Assembly: GCF_932276165.1 (NCBI RefSeq)
Contig: NC_063992.1
Span: forward strand, 3,420,001-3,484,000
Length of the DNA: 64,000 nt
Reading direction: 5' to 3'
DNA from: Plutella xylostella
Lineage: Eukaryota; Arthropoda; Insecta; Lepidoptera; Plutellidae
Positions 27,274-39,996 of the stretch are shown piece by piece. How positions within the stretch are numbered: the first letter of the stretch is position 1; each line of letters begins with the position of its first letter. A program made the position numbers and the translations under genes. Under the pieces are notes generated by a model. The model had not been told where the DNA came from. It saw nothing but the letters and a program-made list of their open reading frames with translations, and made no database searches.

Positions 27274-27822
27274 AAGCGCAGGCTCGGGCGGCGGGTCAGC
27301 GACCCTGCCTTTGTTTCCACGCAAAAACTTACAACAACCAATATTATAAATTATAACCAACCATTTATTCGAACGTTATTGTCGATCCTGCGATAACTGG
27401 ATTGAACATTTTCGGTCAAAGTTGACACGATGTTCGCCGGAGCCGTCTAACATTTCAACATTTAAGTAATTAAGTTCATCAGCCCATTATCTCGTCTTGA
27501 GCGTGAGTCCGCCGAGCCCATCAGAGTCATTAATTTGGCGGGTTCAAGGTTCCCTCGTCTATCGATTACGATTTTATCCTCGCAAATGACAAATAACTTA
27601 TCAATATTTATGATTTTTACTGTTTTTTGTCGGGTCGGGTGTCGGCCAGGTGGTGTTGGGCATTAATCGTGGTTGATATGGCTTTGTAGATGACAATCGG
27701 AACTGGTTTTGTTTATTTTTAAAGTTGTAAATGACGCAAGTGTGAGAGTGCAGGTGTGGTGTGGGAGAGGGCAGACGGAACGGCACGGGGCGGCGGCGGG
27801 GCTGGTGGCTACACGACATGGC

Positions 27823-27880
27823 CACGACACGGCACAGCCACGGCACGGCACGCAGCCACGGCACGGCACGCAGCCAGCAG
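27823..27880 (+). repeat. Tandem GCACGG-type minisatellite
   Basis: About two and a half imperfect units of roughly 20 bp built on CACGGCACGGCACGCAGC, inside a GC-rich block. It explains the several overlapping open frames here. Confidence 0.75.
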
Positions 27881-29588
27881 CGGCGCGGCCTCGGCGCCCT
27901 CCCGTCTGGTCGCCGCGCCGCGTCAGCCTCATTATCACGCTCGAACAATCGACAGACGCTTTCTACTATATTATACAACTTTCAATGCTACTGTATATTG
28001 TGCTCCGCTCAAGCTCGCCTCGGCCACGCACCAAACAAGTTTTCCAACTCAAAGCTCTCCGTTAACACCATCATTATTATTATCTTACCGTGACACTCGA
28101 AGCAGTTTTCAAGCTTACATTTCAATATAATATCGAGTTCATAAAAACGATTGGGCAACACCAATCCATCATTCAGTAACAGCGTCCACACCATAAATAG
28201 TTGAATGACAAGACGGGCTATCGGCATTCAATTAGACGTTGGGAACAAAACCCAGTCTTCGGCCCGTCTCATCCACGGAGCGAGTACCCGGGAGCGATGC
28301 TCTCTTGTTTGTCCCCCCCCCTCCCGCGCCGCGGAGCCTCCCCCTCCCCCCGCAGCCCTCGAGAGCTTCCCTCAGCCTCCCACGTTCACACGCCGCGGAC
28401 CTGTCCTTAAGCAATCGAACTGCTTAAGCTCTTGTGGACACAAATACTTATCATGTTTTGGGGATCATTTAGCGATGGACTCGGAGGAATGCGGAAGCGA
28501 CAAAGTGAACACTTTTTTGGGATTTGACTCCATAAGGCCCTGAAAAACTGATTGTTGTTTACTATGTTATTTATGTACTCATAGGTTCAGAACTGCATCT
28601 ATAAATTTGAAATGAGTTACCTAGTAAAAACAAAACGCTGTGCGTTGTTTCTTCGACTGCCAGGTGAACAGACCTGCTCCTCCATACATATACTACATGC
28701 CCACATTTAGATAAAGCCATATCTACACATCTGAGTTTATAAAGTGTCTTATACGGGCTCGGATAAGGTGTCGGCGACGCTTCGCGGAAGCCGCGGCGAC
28801 CGCGCGTCTGCCGCCGCCGCCGCTATTTATAAACCAAACCTGCCCGGCCGCTCCTCACGCAACCACCGCTAAAAACATATCCCCTACACGGCTGCGGTAA
28901 ACATGCACTAATCGCAATTACCTATGCAGGAATCCACACGGCAAACACCATAGTGAGTCAGATAACTATGAAACATCGGAATGCCGGCACATGACGATAT
29001 ATCAACAAATCGATGAAGCCCACGACGGGTTAACTCTTGAATAAATATTATTCTTGGCGATCAGCGTAGTCGGTGAGGCGGCGGGTATGTGCATAGCTGA
29101 TGTTGGACATGTTTACGCAACAGTGTTCGGGGGAGAGCGCGCAAACACGAGGCTCAAACACGCTACCGAGCACTCTGTCCACCGGCCACCGGTCACCGAC
29201 GTCGCGGGGACATCGGGAACCTTGAGCGGAGGGCGTCGGGCCGTCTGTTGGAGGTCGAGTCCGCAAATTGGCCGACGATTTAGGGGCCGCTCCTAAAAAC
29301 TGGACAAGGTGAGAAGTGTTAGACAAAGGCTCATCGCACTCGGGTAATTAGCCCGCTCACGACGGCCAGTAATTGCAGGTGCGCGCCGCCCCGGGCCGAC
29401 ACACTCTATTATTTATTTACATCCGGATTCTCGGCCCGGAGATTCGAAATTCAAACTATTACAACCTGGTCTAGGTCACGGAACGCCGAAAGAATTTGTG
29501 TAATGATGGCAATTTAGAAAATTTGCTCTGTTCGCGATCGCAGGTTGTAATGAGTGGTTGTTGGGAGTTTTTTGGTTGTGTGTTGGTG

Positions 29589-29660
29589 CAGGTGAGGAGG
29601 TGAGGAGGTGTGGAGGTGTGGAGGTGTGGAGGTGTGCAGGTGTGGAGGTTGGAGGTGTGT
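29589..29660 (+). repeat. 8-bp minisatellite AGGTGTGG
   Basis: About nine units of AGGTGTGG/AGGTGAGG, with one 7-bp variant. The overlapping open frames rich in His/Thr/Pro on the minus strand are products of the repeat. Confidence 0.85.
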
Positions 29661-30344
29661 AGCCGCAGGTTCCGGCGCTCGGCGGCCTTCGACACGACCC
29701 GCTGCCACTTTCACTCCGCCGACACACGCACCAAGGAAACTGACTGGAGGTCATAATTCGTCTAAACTTGTAGTAGTATTAGTTACAGTTCGCTCCAAAC
29801 AACTTCATAAGTCTGAGGATACACTTGTGTGTTAAGTCAAACTAACCCACCGTCAATCTTTGAAAAAGTGTATAAATTGTTAGTTTGACAAGGTATTATG
29901 GTGTACCTAATCACTGCCATCTTCACAGCTATCAAGTTGTTTGGACCGAACTGTACCATTTTTTTCTATTCATAATTATTTAAAAAACCAACAGCATACT
30001 TCTGAAGCCCATCTCCCTATCTTTACATTCAGTCTACATTTTATTATAAAGGGAATATGTTCTAAAGACCAACTAAGCTCAAAACGTCGTATCTAATGTT
30101 CGCAGCTCGATGTATCGCGATGTTCACGCGCCTACTCTTACCACAAATTGTAAATCAATGATATGAACCAACACGGTCAGGTGTTGTCACCGCCGTCATC
30201 CGGACGTGCCTTCTTTTTCGAGAACTACTTACATATTTTTTTTTAATAAATAGTATAAGGATTCGCTTGGGGTTAACAGAACGTTTTTGTGTGTAATAAA
30301 GCTAACATATAGTAGCAGTAGTATATATACCAGCTAATAATAAA

Positions 30345-30425
30345 TATGTGGGGGCATCTCACACACGGCCATCCGACCCCAAGCTAGGCAGAACCTGTGT
30401 TAAGGGCTACTATAAGGTTGATGAT
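30345..30425. repeat. Fragment of a common lepidopteran interspersed repeat
   Basis: Contains CATCTCACACACGGCCATCC, CGACCCCAAGCTAGGCAG and CCTGTGTTAAGGG. I recognise this block as recurrent in moth and butterfly DNA; class and ends are unknown. Confidence 0.4.
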
Positions 30426-32699
30426 TTTTAAACTTGAAAGTCGATTAAAAGGTGTTGGTCTATGAGAAACCACCAGTGATAATCAGATTCGCATCATTGG
30501 TTTTAAGTTCTATCTATGTGACGCAAGCATGGGACCCATTAGTGTGGACCGATAAATAGTCACTCTATACCCTACATTCCTACATTATGTAGGGAAAATG
30601 TTTTCAAGAACTTTGTAACCCATATTCATACTATTTGGAAAGCTCAAAACAAACAGTAAATATTATAGAAATGTTTAGATTAGTTGGAGTAACTCCGCAG
30701 TTCACAGGCGAGAAGCAGATGGCTCCAAGGCCACTCGCTCTGCTCTCATCACCTCATACATCGAACATAACACGAGTACTAGCCAGCCGCGGCTGGGGTT
30801 GCCATGTAACAATAGTTTAACCCAAGCTCAAAACTATGTAATCATATTCTGTGCCTGGAACATCATGCTAGCCTAGCACAAAAGCTAATGCTAAAGCTAA
30901 TGTTAATGCTAAAGCTATGTGTTCAAACGTGACAAAAAACAGATCCACATACTCTACTGTAACTAGTTTATATAAAACATAATAAAAGTTTATTTTAGCA
31001 AATTAATCCTAGTATCTTTTCGGGAGATTTACTTTTTGTCTGGTCACCCTCGTACCATTTCGGCTCCTCTGATCTCTTCATCCCGCCGATAGGTTTATAA
31101 ACGGTAAAGCTGAATAAACGATGTAATCGTTTACCGTAATTTGTCTATGAGCGTTGGCCTGACCTCTTTATTTACTTTCAGCTGTGCTCGACACAATCTT
31201 TGAGATTATAATATCTGTTACTTTCCTATTTCCTAAGACGCTTCTTCAACGACGGTGGATATAGGTCTCTTCAAAAGAGCACATTCTATTGTCAGCCTTC
31301 CTAATCTAGCCACTAATCTATCCACTGCCGACTAACCATCTAAGGTCACCGGTCCAGAGACTGGAGAACGATCCAACTTCATTTGCCTGTTCGTTGTCTT
31401 CAGACCTCGTTTAACCTTTGTCATAGGTTCTTCGGCAGATGGTCCTACTAACTACTAACTATCCAAAAGAAACTAAATATATTAAGTGCGATTCCACCAG
31501 CCCGTAGAAGACCAGCGTATATGGTTCAAGCTTAGCAAGGTAGACACAGACCTTTCCCAAAAACAGTCTATCCAAAACAGCTAGATACTGAAATATGTAA
31601 GCTACTATTTCGAAAAGCTTTTCTTTCCAACTGTACACAGTGTTCACACAAACACACTCACAGTACATGGCTCAACGGCCGCGGGCCGAGTGTCGACACG
31701 GCATTGCGCAGTAAGGCCGCACCAAGGACGCAGGTCGTTGTTACTAGCCCAAAATAAATGATGTTTATGTCTAGTACCCCCTCTCCTACCCCGCACCATA
31801 CCCCGCACTTCCCTGCCCATCGTGATCTCAAAAGCTCTCATTCTCATCGCGAAATGATCGATCATTAGCCTCTATGGTAACATCGTATGATGCCAGATTG
31901 ATTCGAATTTTAAATTGAAGTTTTTTCTTTTCTTTTTTATAGACAACCAGTCTGTTTTCTTCAGCCTAAAGTTATGTAAGTGGTGTACCTACCATCGTAG
32001 GATTCGTACGTTTTGGAGATGGATGAAGTGTTAAATAGTAAAATTTTCATGGTAGTTTACGGTATGTGCCGTTTTGATTCAGTTTTTTTCCGCTGTCAAC
32101 GCAACGGTGCTAAATAACGCTAACATGTACTAAGGGCTCCGACACTCTCTTAAAATTTTCAGTTAGTTCAATTATAGCTGTTAGATGGTTAACACAAACC
32201 TTGGAGGTGATCTTGAATATTTTTGGTTATTTGTAAAATAACACTAAAGGTGAGATATAGATACTTATTAGGTGTTGATAAGATTAGTATGTTTTAGTTT
32301 TTTGATAGTCAGCATTTCCAATCTGATAATATATATTGATCTATTTTTACGACGTTCACAGCACACCATGTGCAGTGGTGGAATGAAAACCGCTTTGTTT
32401 AAGTATTTATCTGCAGGCGATTGCATTTTTGAACTGAATTTGGTGTGGTTAATTACTTATAGTATCTGAAAAACCTGTACATCTATTCGTCTATACATTG
32501 AGTTTCCACGGAAACATCCTCAAGCTACAACTTATTGACATTCCTAATTACTTAAGCTTAATTTAGGTTTCAAACCTTGAAAAATTAACGAACGGGACCT
32601 GACATTCAAGCTATAAACTAAATAAATACTTACAGCCAGATAGAGTCACAGAGTTGCAGTTAGCGAAGAACTCTGAAGCTAAGGAAAAACTAATTTTAG

Positions 32700-32796
32700 G
32701 AGAGCTGCTGTCCTACCGACGACTCTATCTCGTTGAGTTAAACGTGCCGATTGCGTGACAACTCTCGTTGGTTCGTTTTTGTAAGATAGTGACCCA
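32700..32796 (-). mobile_element. MITE, GGGTCACTCTA family, truncated copy 5
   Basis: Contains GACTCTATCTCGTTGAG, AAACGTGCCGATTGCG and the right end GATAGTGACCC. It abuts copy 6 within a few bases in inverted orientation. Confidence 0.7.
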
Positions 32797-32799
32797 GAA

Positions 32800-32959
32800 G
32801 GGTTACTCTCTACTGACGAAAAACAAACGAACGAGAGCTGTCGTGCAATCGACACGTTTAATACAACGAGATAGACTCGTGGGTCGCGCAACACCGTTCC
32901 GAAACTTAGTTGTTCTTGCTTCCGTTTTTCGTCAGCTTTTCGCCATGTAGAGTGACCCT
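32800..32959 (+). mobile_element. MITE, GGGTCACTCTA family, copy 6 (most complete)
   Basis: GGGTTACTCTCTACTGACG at the left and GTAGAGTGACCC at the right form inverted ends. The interior has AACGAACGAGAGCTGTCG, ATCGACACGTTTAATACAAC and GAGATAGACTCGTGGG. About 160 bp, no coding capacity. Confidence 0.8.
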
Positions 32960-35456
32960 CCGCTGGCTCGGCCACGATGTGCAGGTGTCCGGTTCTAAAT
33001 CATCCCGTTACTCCGCCGGAGACCGCTCCACTCGACATTACCACATTGTTACACTAATTAAATTATATAAAAAAAGCGTTACGGTGAAAGTCGATACTGA
33101 GGAACAGCGAGGCGCGTGCCTCCGCGAATGGGAAGAGTCAATAGTGGAGTGAATCGCTAGCGGCCTCTAGTGGCCCGCTTATTCCTATTTTAAATGGAAA
33201 TCCCTTCGTTAGTTAATATGGCTTTATTTAACTTACTTATAGCTACCTAACACGAGAGCGTCGTAAGATTCACAAGTTTTATTTCTAAAGGCCTAGTATT
33301 AGCCTACAATGTAACTAAATAGCTGTATATATACATATGCATATGAATAAATGTAAATTCCTAACCATTTCTCCATCGAACGTATCTATCTATCGGATTA
33401 GTTCCACGTAACGAAGACATTACACAACAGATAACAGAGCCCATTGACAGAAAGAAAATTGTTTTGTTTACAAGGTATCGTGCAAAATTGGTAATGCTAT
33501 ATGAGTGGAACCTGCTCAATTTGAGCATACCGGGGATATCTGAGCCTCAAGCGGTCGATGCCCGCGGTGCGTACACTCGGACTCATAATCACCATCACAA
33601 AATACCGTATCCCGGTATGAATAGAGGGCAAAGTCGTGGCGAGAAGGCAGCTTCGTCTGAGGTGGATGAGACAACCAGAAATGTTGGTACTTGTTGCTTC
33701 ATTGCCCACGAAATCTGTCACTAAAAATAAAAGAAGGTTTCCTGGGATCATACTGTCTATTTATAAGCAACATGTATACATTGGTTTACTTACTTACTTA
33801 CTTAATAAATAGAAGGAATTACATAAATATAAATAAGTACGTATTATTTTAAACTACGTGAGTAGTTAAATTACGCTGATTATTATACTTAATTTAATAA
33901 AAAAATCCAAAGCATATGTTTAAAATATGAAAAGATTAATTTTCCTATTTCTTATTAACATTCAACATACATGTAACAACAAGCACGCATTAAATTCTTA
34001 AACAGAATAAAACATAATTAAAACAAATTCTTGTTCTTGATCTAAACATCTGATAACGTTTCTTGTTTCTACAGCTTGATGAACTAATTATCTCTGATAA
34101 CTATTTATGTGGGTATTTGTAGTCAGTTATTTTATGAGGTTTCTATCCTCATAGAAGGTACCATCAAAGTCAATAGTGTTTATTGGTTAAGTTAACTGAT
34201 TTAAAAAACACATGTAAGTAAATCGGGAGAAGTATTTTGACATGAAGAATAATTACTTATAGGAAGTTAGTAATTATATAATAAATAAATAATAATAATT
34301 TATTGATCCAAAAAACAAAAACATGTAAAAATATACATCGAGTGAACACTATAAATATGGTAAACCTTGCCACCTAAACTAGGTTAAAGGCCTGTAATAT
34401 AGGTGACAAGCTCTTCCGTTATATCTAAGTAAGAGGATGTGAATGTATAGTTGTATACAATTTTACAGACAGATTTGACAAAACAAGAACATTACAAAAA
34501 TAACATGCAAACTTAACCAACTATAATATCTTTTGAAAAACTATTTTCAATGTTATATAATATATGTATATAATCACTAAGATTATATATTTTTATATGT
34601 ATAGTTTATGTATGTGTTTATTTTGGTATAACTACACTTTTCTATTGATTATAAATAAATCCTTTAATACCCAATCCTGTGATTTTGTGGATTAAAACAA
34701 TCAAGCAAGCAATGCAATAAAGCAAGTTTTTTTTTTTTTTGGTAGGTATACTTACTTCCCCTGCATGGAACGTTCTTGGGGGAATTGTAATGTACGGCCA
34801 GTTTCATAATACTCATTCATTCCGAATACATTATACAGGCTGTTGCAAAAATGGTAGGGTAAGCGGAAAGAAGGCGAATCAGCACATCTACATCTGAAAT
34901 TCTTAAAAAAAATGTACTTTACATACCTAGTCCAACAAATTTTCAACGGAAAAACTATTTTTTTTTGTCGCAAATTTTCAAAATCTACGCTGAATCTCGT
35001 ATTTATGTTAATTTTAAAACTAATGAAACCCGAAGAACATATTCTAACATTGAATTTTGTCAATGAGCCTAACTATGATTTTCATGAAATATGGCTTAGA
35101 ACATTCAAGGTTTTCTTTCGTAAAAACTAGACCAAAATCGGTTGATCTATTTCGGTGCTACGGTACACAAACATGTGAAACTTACAGGCATCAAGAAAAA
35201 GAGCTGAATTGTAAAGGATATGTTTCCTCTATATAGCAGTAGCAGCCTTTGTATAACAGTAATGAGCTTTGATAATAACAACGTCTTGAAAAAACTGAAA
35301 ACTCAAGTTCTTTTACAGCTCAAAGAAAGCGGTAATTGAACAATTAAAAATACAATTGAATCTATGTTATCCATTCAGCGAATTTCATCAAATAATTAAG
35401 TAAGTCTCAGAATTAGTCAAACACTACCGCGTCTATTTCAGTAGGCAGTTTAAAAA
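32960..35456. other. Non-coding, AT-rich
   Basis: No gene. A LINE tail at 34290-34485 and AT-rich stretches with long poly-T runs (34728-34740). Nothing else recognised. Confidence 0.5.
34290..34485 (-). mobile_element. LINE 3' tail (minus strand)
   Basis: On the minus strand the sequence ends GGATCAATAAATTATTATTA, an AATAAA signal and AT-rich trinucleotide tail. It is preceded by a stretch resembling lepidopteran LINE 3'-UTRs. No coding sequence remains. Confidence 0.45.
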
Positions 35457-35697
35457 TCTCGCTAATATTATAAAGGCGAAAGTCTGTGAGTATGAGTGTG
35501 TGTGTGTGTGTGAGTGTGTGTTTGTGTGTGAGTGTGTGTGTGTGTGTGTGTGTTTGTTATACTTCTTCGCGTCAAAACGGCTGAACCGATTTCCATGAAA
35601 TTTGGTATACAGTTAGCACTTAGGCTACTTTTTATTGCGGAATTCCCACGGGAAAACTTTCTAAGACGAAGCGAAGCTCGCGGGAACAGCTAGCTAG
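35457..35697 (+). mobile_element. Helitron-like element with (TG)n tract
   Basis: Starts TC after an A (A|TCTCGCTAATATTATAAAGG) and ends AACAGCTAGCTAG|T. That is the TC..CTRR, A|T-insertion pattern of Helitrons. It carries a long imperfect (TG)n at about 35495-35556 and the block AGGCTACTTTTTATTGCGG shared with the 55-kb copy. Non-autonomous. Confidence 0.7.
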
Positions 35698-38600
35698 TAA
35701 TATAGTGTCTCTCGGTGGTGCAGCGCAGCCGCGCTGGCGGCGGGAATGCGCGGCCAACAGCGCGGGGGGCCCACTCGCCTGTCTTTTGTTTTTATTCGCG
35801 TGCAAGAATGCAAAACAATTATAATTCCCCGAGAGGATAACTTCTCAGGGAACGCGGCGAGTGGACGATCCTCTCCCGGTATCGTATAATCTCATTTGAA
35901 TTGTGGTTTCTTGTAATATTCTCCCTCTAATTAGGATGGCTGAAAAAGTTCGCCTGATCACTAGCGAGCCGTGCTTATGTTCCATACAATGTTTTTTATT
36001 CGGAACATCAGCAGGTTTTAATAACAAGTATCTCAATTAGCCGCCTGTTTTGTTAGCATTGCTGAAGTTGAAACCTTTAATAGTACCTAAGTACGTACTC
36101 ACCTACCTATAGATTTATAGTTACGGCGAGTTTGACGAAGCATTGCATGAAACAATAGGCAATACCAATAAGGAATACTGAAATAACTATAAAACTGTAA
36201 TGGCGGTGTACGGAGTTCACATTTCAGTGTAAGCCCTATATGGGGGGAACAGTGACACTTCTGTCAGTAACATCAAAGGCTGTGTGGAGTGATGGCAGCG
36301 CGGGGGCGGGGAGGGGGGCTCACAGGCACCGACACTGGCCAATCCATTTACGTTAATTACGCCGAGATGGGGATAAATCGGAGTCCACCCGTCCACCGTC
36401 GAGTTACGACCGAACCGACTATAAAATAAATTATACCCACTTCGTTCGCCTCCACTCAGTTTTTTGTTGTGGAAACGAGAAAAAAAACAAAAGCAAAATC
36501 TCGGGAGGACGAGGCAAAGACAATACCTAAATTTATCTACTGATAATATAGACGTATGCTGGAGGAGCAGCAGTTGCCGGGTGGCCGCGCATTATGCGCC
36601 GCGCGCACAAAAACATGATATATAGCCGCCTTGTGACCAAATATTCTAACTGAGGACCTGTTCCACTCGATGTATTCCTTAAAACCTCCTTGGCCTAAAT
36701 TTTGACAGCCTTTGATTAAATATCGGGCATCTCACTCTCGGAGATTGATGAAATGTTGTTCAACAGAGAAACACACATTTTATTTTAGAGCAGCATAATA
36801 ACAATGTACTTGCTCTCCACAGTTGTCTATCGCTAAGATAGGAGAGATTATTCTGTATAGCCTACTTTAAGAAACTTTAACTTATTTTGCTTTTATTAGG
36901 AGGGACATATTCAGGAAAATCATTAGTTGATCCGTTTTCCGCCCTTTATTTTGGAAATCAACCTAACACTAGCAAGAGTATCTAATGAACCTAAGCTTAA
37001 CACATAATACTTAAAATGACATGAATAACATGTAAATTGAAGTATTTCTACTATTATTATGTACCTATATTGTAAAAGCTCATACAAGAATTTATTCCTA
37101 GGACCTAGTTCCATTGCACAGTACTACAATGTTGCGATATTAATTTGTAATTCATGAGTATTCCTATCATCCCATCATCATCGCCAGTACACAACAATAA
37201 CAAAAGGTGCTATAATGTCAACTACAAATTTAATAAATTATGAATTTTCCATAGAACTGCCAAGACAAAAAAGGCCAGCTATGAATCTTGAAGTTAATTT
37301 CATTTCCGCTGGATTCAGCAGTTTTAGGGTGTTTTAAAATAAATAACTTCTAGACTATAGGTACTCGTAGACAGATTCTAAAAAAATTGAATAAATATGA
37401 TGAACATACTTAGCAGTTTTGAAGGAAAACGCTATTAAACACAAGTTTTGGTTTGTTTCGATGGCAGACCCTAGTTAGCCCTGTGGTAACGCCTTTAAGT
37501 TCATAAAATCGAAAAACATGTATGATGAGTACATGATTACTTTTCAGGAACCTTCAACTAAATACTTTTGTCACTAGTTTTATTTATATTTCTTGGAGAA
37601 GATAAAGTATTTAAAATAGATACATGCATTTTAGTAGGCATTGAAGTAAGTGTAGTTCCCTACCTACTTAATTCACCAGGCCGCCATAGTCTTTTTAGTT
37701 CTATTGAATAAAGGTCCATTCTAAGAAAACAATACAATTATTGAAGACAATTTATTCAGTAAGGTGTTCTGGCTTGTCAAGCTTTGAAATGAATACTTTG
37801 ATGATAATTCTAAGTAGTACAAATAAAATGCATTCTTACATGTTAAAAAAGTAACCGATCTAGTGTATGAATGACGTACGTTCTGTGTAGATGGACGCTT
37901 GTCTAGGGCAAAATGCATAAACAACCGGACCATTTCTTATTAAGGTTTTGTATGAATAAGAAGTTATAAGAACCCACCAGTTTTTTATTTACTTAACACA
38001 AATTTAATCAGTAGCTACGGGACCCTTATCAGTTTTTTATCAAGTTTTGCAGAAAACAATATAATTGTATTTATTTAACTTATTTATACATAAATTTTAA
38101 AGTAGGTATATTAAATATTATATTTAAAGCATCTCTAAGGTTTTTACTCGTGACGGTTATTAAGTTATGGAATGCAGTTTTATGAAGGGTGGTTTAAAAA
38201 ACTAATGGAACAAGACGAACTACTGGGTGCCATGAGGGATATCTACAATTTACTTACTTTCGTTGGTCCGCCTTATTGTGTCTTGTCGAAAAAAAATATT
38301 AAGTACTCTTTTACTAACCTACTTTATTTTTCTAAAAGTATTTTAATAGTTACATCCCTACGCTTATCAGTAAGTGATACTCTGTACGCTGCCTAATATT
38401 GCAAAATTTGCCTACACTAATAGGTGTATTGATAGCTATGCTAGCTAGCTATTTTTAATAGACATAAGAGGCCTGTTCATAAGGTGACCTTTGCACAGCA
38501 GTGGACCAACCACACCATATAGGCTGCATAAAAAAACAGTTTCGCAAAATATACCTACACTATTATACCTACTACCATAATTTCACGATGATATAGTTCA

Positions 38601-39774
38601 GTTTAAACAAATTGATAGCTCTGAAGTAGGCATAGCATACACTTTTGTCCCTTGTCGAACTCACATACCACCAATACATTCTCATTGTGTATAAATCAAT
38701 ATTTGCCATTATGCATGTCTAGTGTAGCATGCAGAGGATACGGCTCTACGACTGCTGAAAACGCCGAGGGTAGAGTGTAGTGTACGTTGGGATTTAGCTG
38801 CATGGTCAGATGACTTATTATTATTGGATGATGACATCTAAGATCATCATAATTTCGGCAAATCCTCTGATAACCTAAGATTGTATTCCGCTACAATTTA
38901 AATCAATTCCTGCCGGAAATAAGGTTGGCACCAAAAACTTACCGGGTCTGCTGAACCGGATTGCAATCCATAGTGCTAACGTTATTTTCATATTCAGTCA
39001 GGTCTTTATTGTTATGTGTGTAAATGTAACCCATTGATTGATTGGTACATAGGTGTGGTGTATCTTCATAGTGTTTCGGTGACAAACCTAGAGATTGCGT
39101 TTAGGGTATCTACCTAACACTAGCATTTATATTTTGTTAACATTAAGAAGATATCAGAGAGGCCGATCTCAAACAGTTATCGAATATAAATTGTGATAAT
39201 GGAATGGTGATGGAAAGTGCCTGAAGCCCTGAAAATAGCGAATTTGAGAACTCAACAATGCGCTAGGCTACTGAAATTTCATGTTTTAATTCAATTGTAG
39301 GTACCTACTTCAAAGAGTACACTGCTCTGAAAGAACCTTCCGTCTGGCATATTACCTGTACACTATAAGCAATATCCCAACATATATTTTATATTATACC
39401 TATATAGCATTACTCGTTTGAACTAGATAGGTACCATATTCTAGCAGCTCATTACTCTTGTAACACTAATGCACCCTGAGCCATGTACTGCAATAGACAA
39501 CTATATTAATTTCTCAATCGGTTACATATTTGCATTGGATTTACATATTATATTATAAACCTTTTACACTTAGCGGCACGGCAGTACATTATCTTGTTAT
39601 TTATTTCTGTGATCAGAATAATAAATAGATCTAGTGTACATGAGTTGTTGTTCTCAATCACAATGACATAGGCACTAGACTAGACTTTGGAATAGTGCAT
39701 AACTCGCTTTATGTATACATCTAGGTATCTCATGCAAGTTAGGTATGTGTCTCTGTGAGAAAGGAAATAAAATG
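35698..39774. other. Non-coding sequence immediately 3' of dpp
   Basis: No gene. 36230-36660 is a GC-richer, low-repeat block (GGGGCGGGGAGGGGGG, CGTTAATTACGCC). The rest is AT-rich with one short LINE fragment at 38480. Confidence 0.5.
38480..38535 (+). pseudogene. Short RTE-type LINE end fragment
   Basis: ACCTTTGCACAGCAGTGGAC corresponds to the TFAQQWT-type last residues of RTE ORF2. Only about 50 bp is recognisable. Confidence 0.35.
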
Positions 39775-39996
39775 GTGAGATCACTTTTCAAAGTTTTATT
39801 ACATTCTCATTTCAATAAAATAGTAATTACAGAAATATATACACAGATAGATATTTACAATATTCGAGGCCACTATCATTATATTTACACTGGGTCCACG
39901 AGGTATCACTAGAAGGCACTAGTCGGCACTAGCTGGCACTATCCGGCACTAGCCGGCACTAGCTAACACTAGCCAACACTAGCGGCGCTGCGGCCG
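39775..39996 (-). other. dpp: dpp 3'-UTR with poly(A) signal
   Basis: The TGA stop is at 39997-39999. On the minus strand an AATAAA hexamer lies at 39795-39800, about 200 bases past the stop, predicting cleavage near 39775-39785. Another AATAAA-like hexamer near 39600 could give a longer form. The proximal part of this UTR is a 10-bp tandem repeat, listed separately. The extent is inferred from the signal only. Confidence 0.6.
39903..39982. repeat. 10-bp minisatellite in the dpp 3'-UTR (8 units)
   Basis: Eight successive 10-bp units of the form NNNNCACTAG (plus strand), commonly CCGGCACTAG, with point differences between units and one CACTAT variant. The array starts 15 bp past the dpp stop codon and would be transcribed in the 3'-UTR. 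Confidence 0.93.

Larger units (their letters stand above)
27274..32699. other. Non-coding; GC-rich block 27500-29450
   Basis: No gene. GC-rich segments at 27740-27960, 28250-28410, 28760-28870 and 29060-29300 generate many overlapping spurious frames. Minisatellites at 27823 and 29589. 29830-32690 is AT-rich with a common repeat fragment at 30345. Confidence 0.5.

Noticed and set aside
27600..28130. Several overlapping frames of 90-125 codons on both strands
   Set aside because: All arise from the GC-rich tandem repeat at 27823 and its surroundings; no codon bias or domain.
32679..32975. 98-codon minus-strand frame and a partner plus-strand frame
   Set aside because: Both read through the inverted MITE pair at 32700-32959.
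34830..35130. ATACAGGCTGTTGCAAAAATGG and a following 72-codon frame, possible transposon remnant
   Set aside because: The edge resembles other repeat starts, but no inverted or direct partner was found and the frame is AT-driven.
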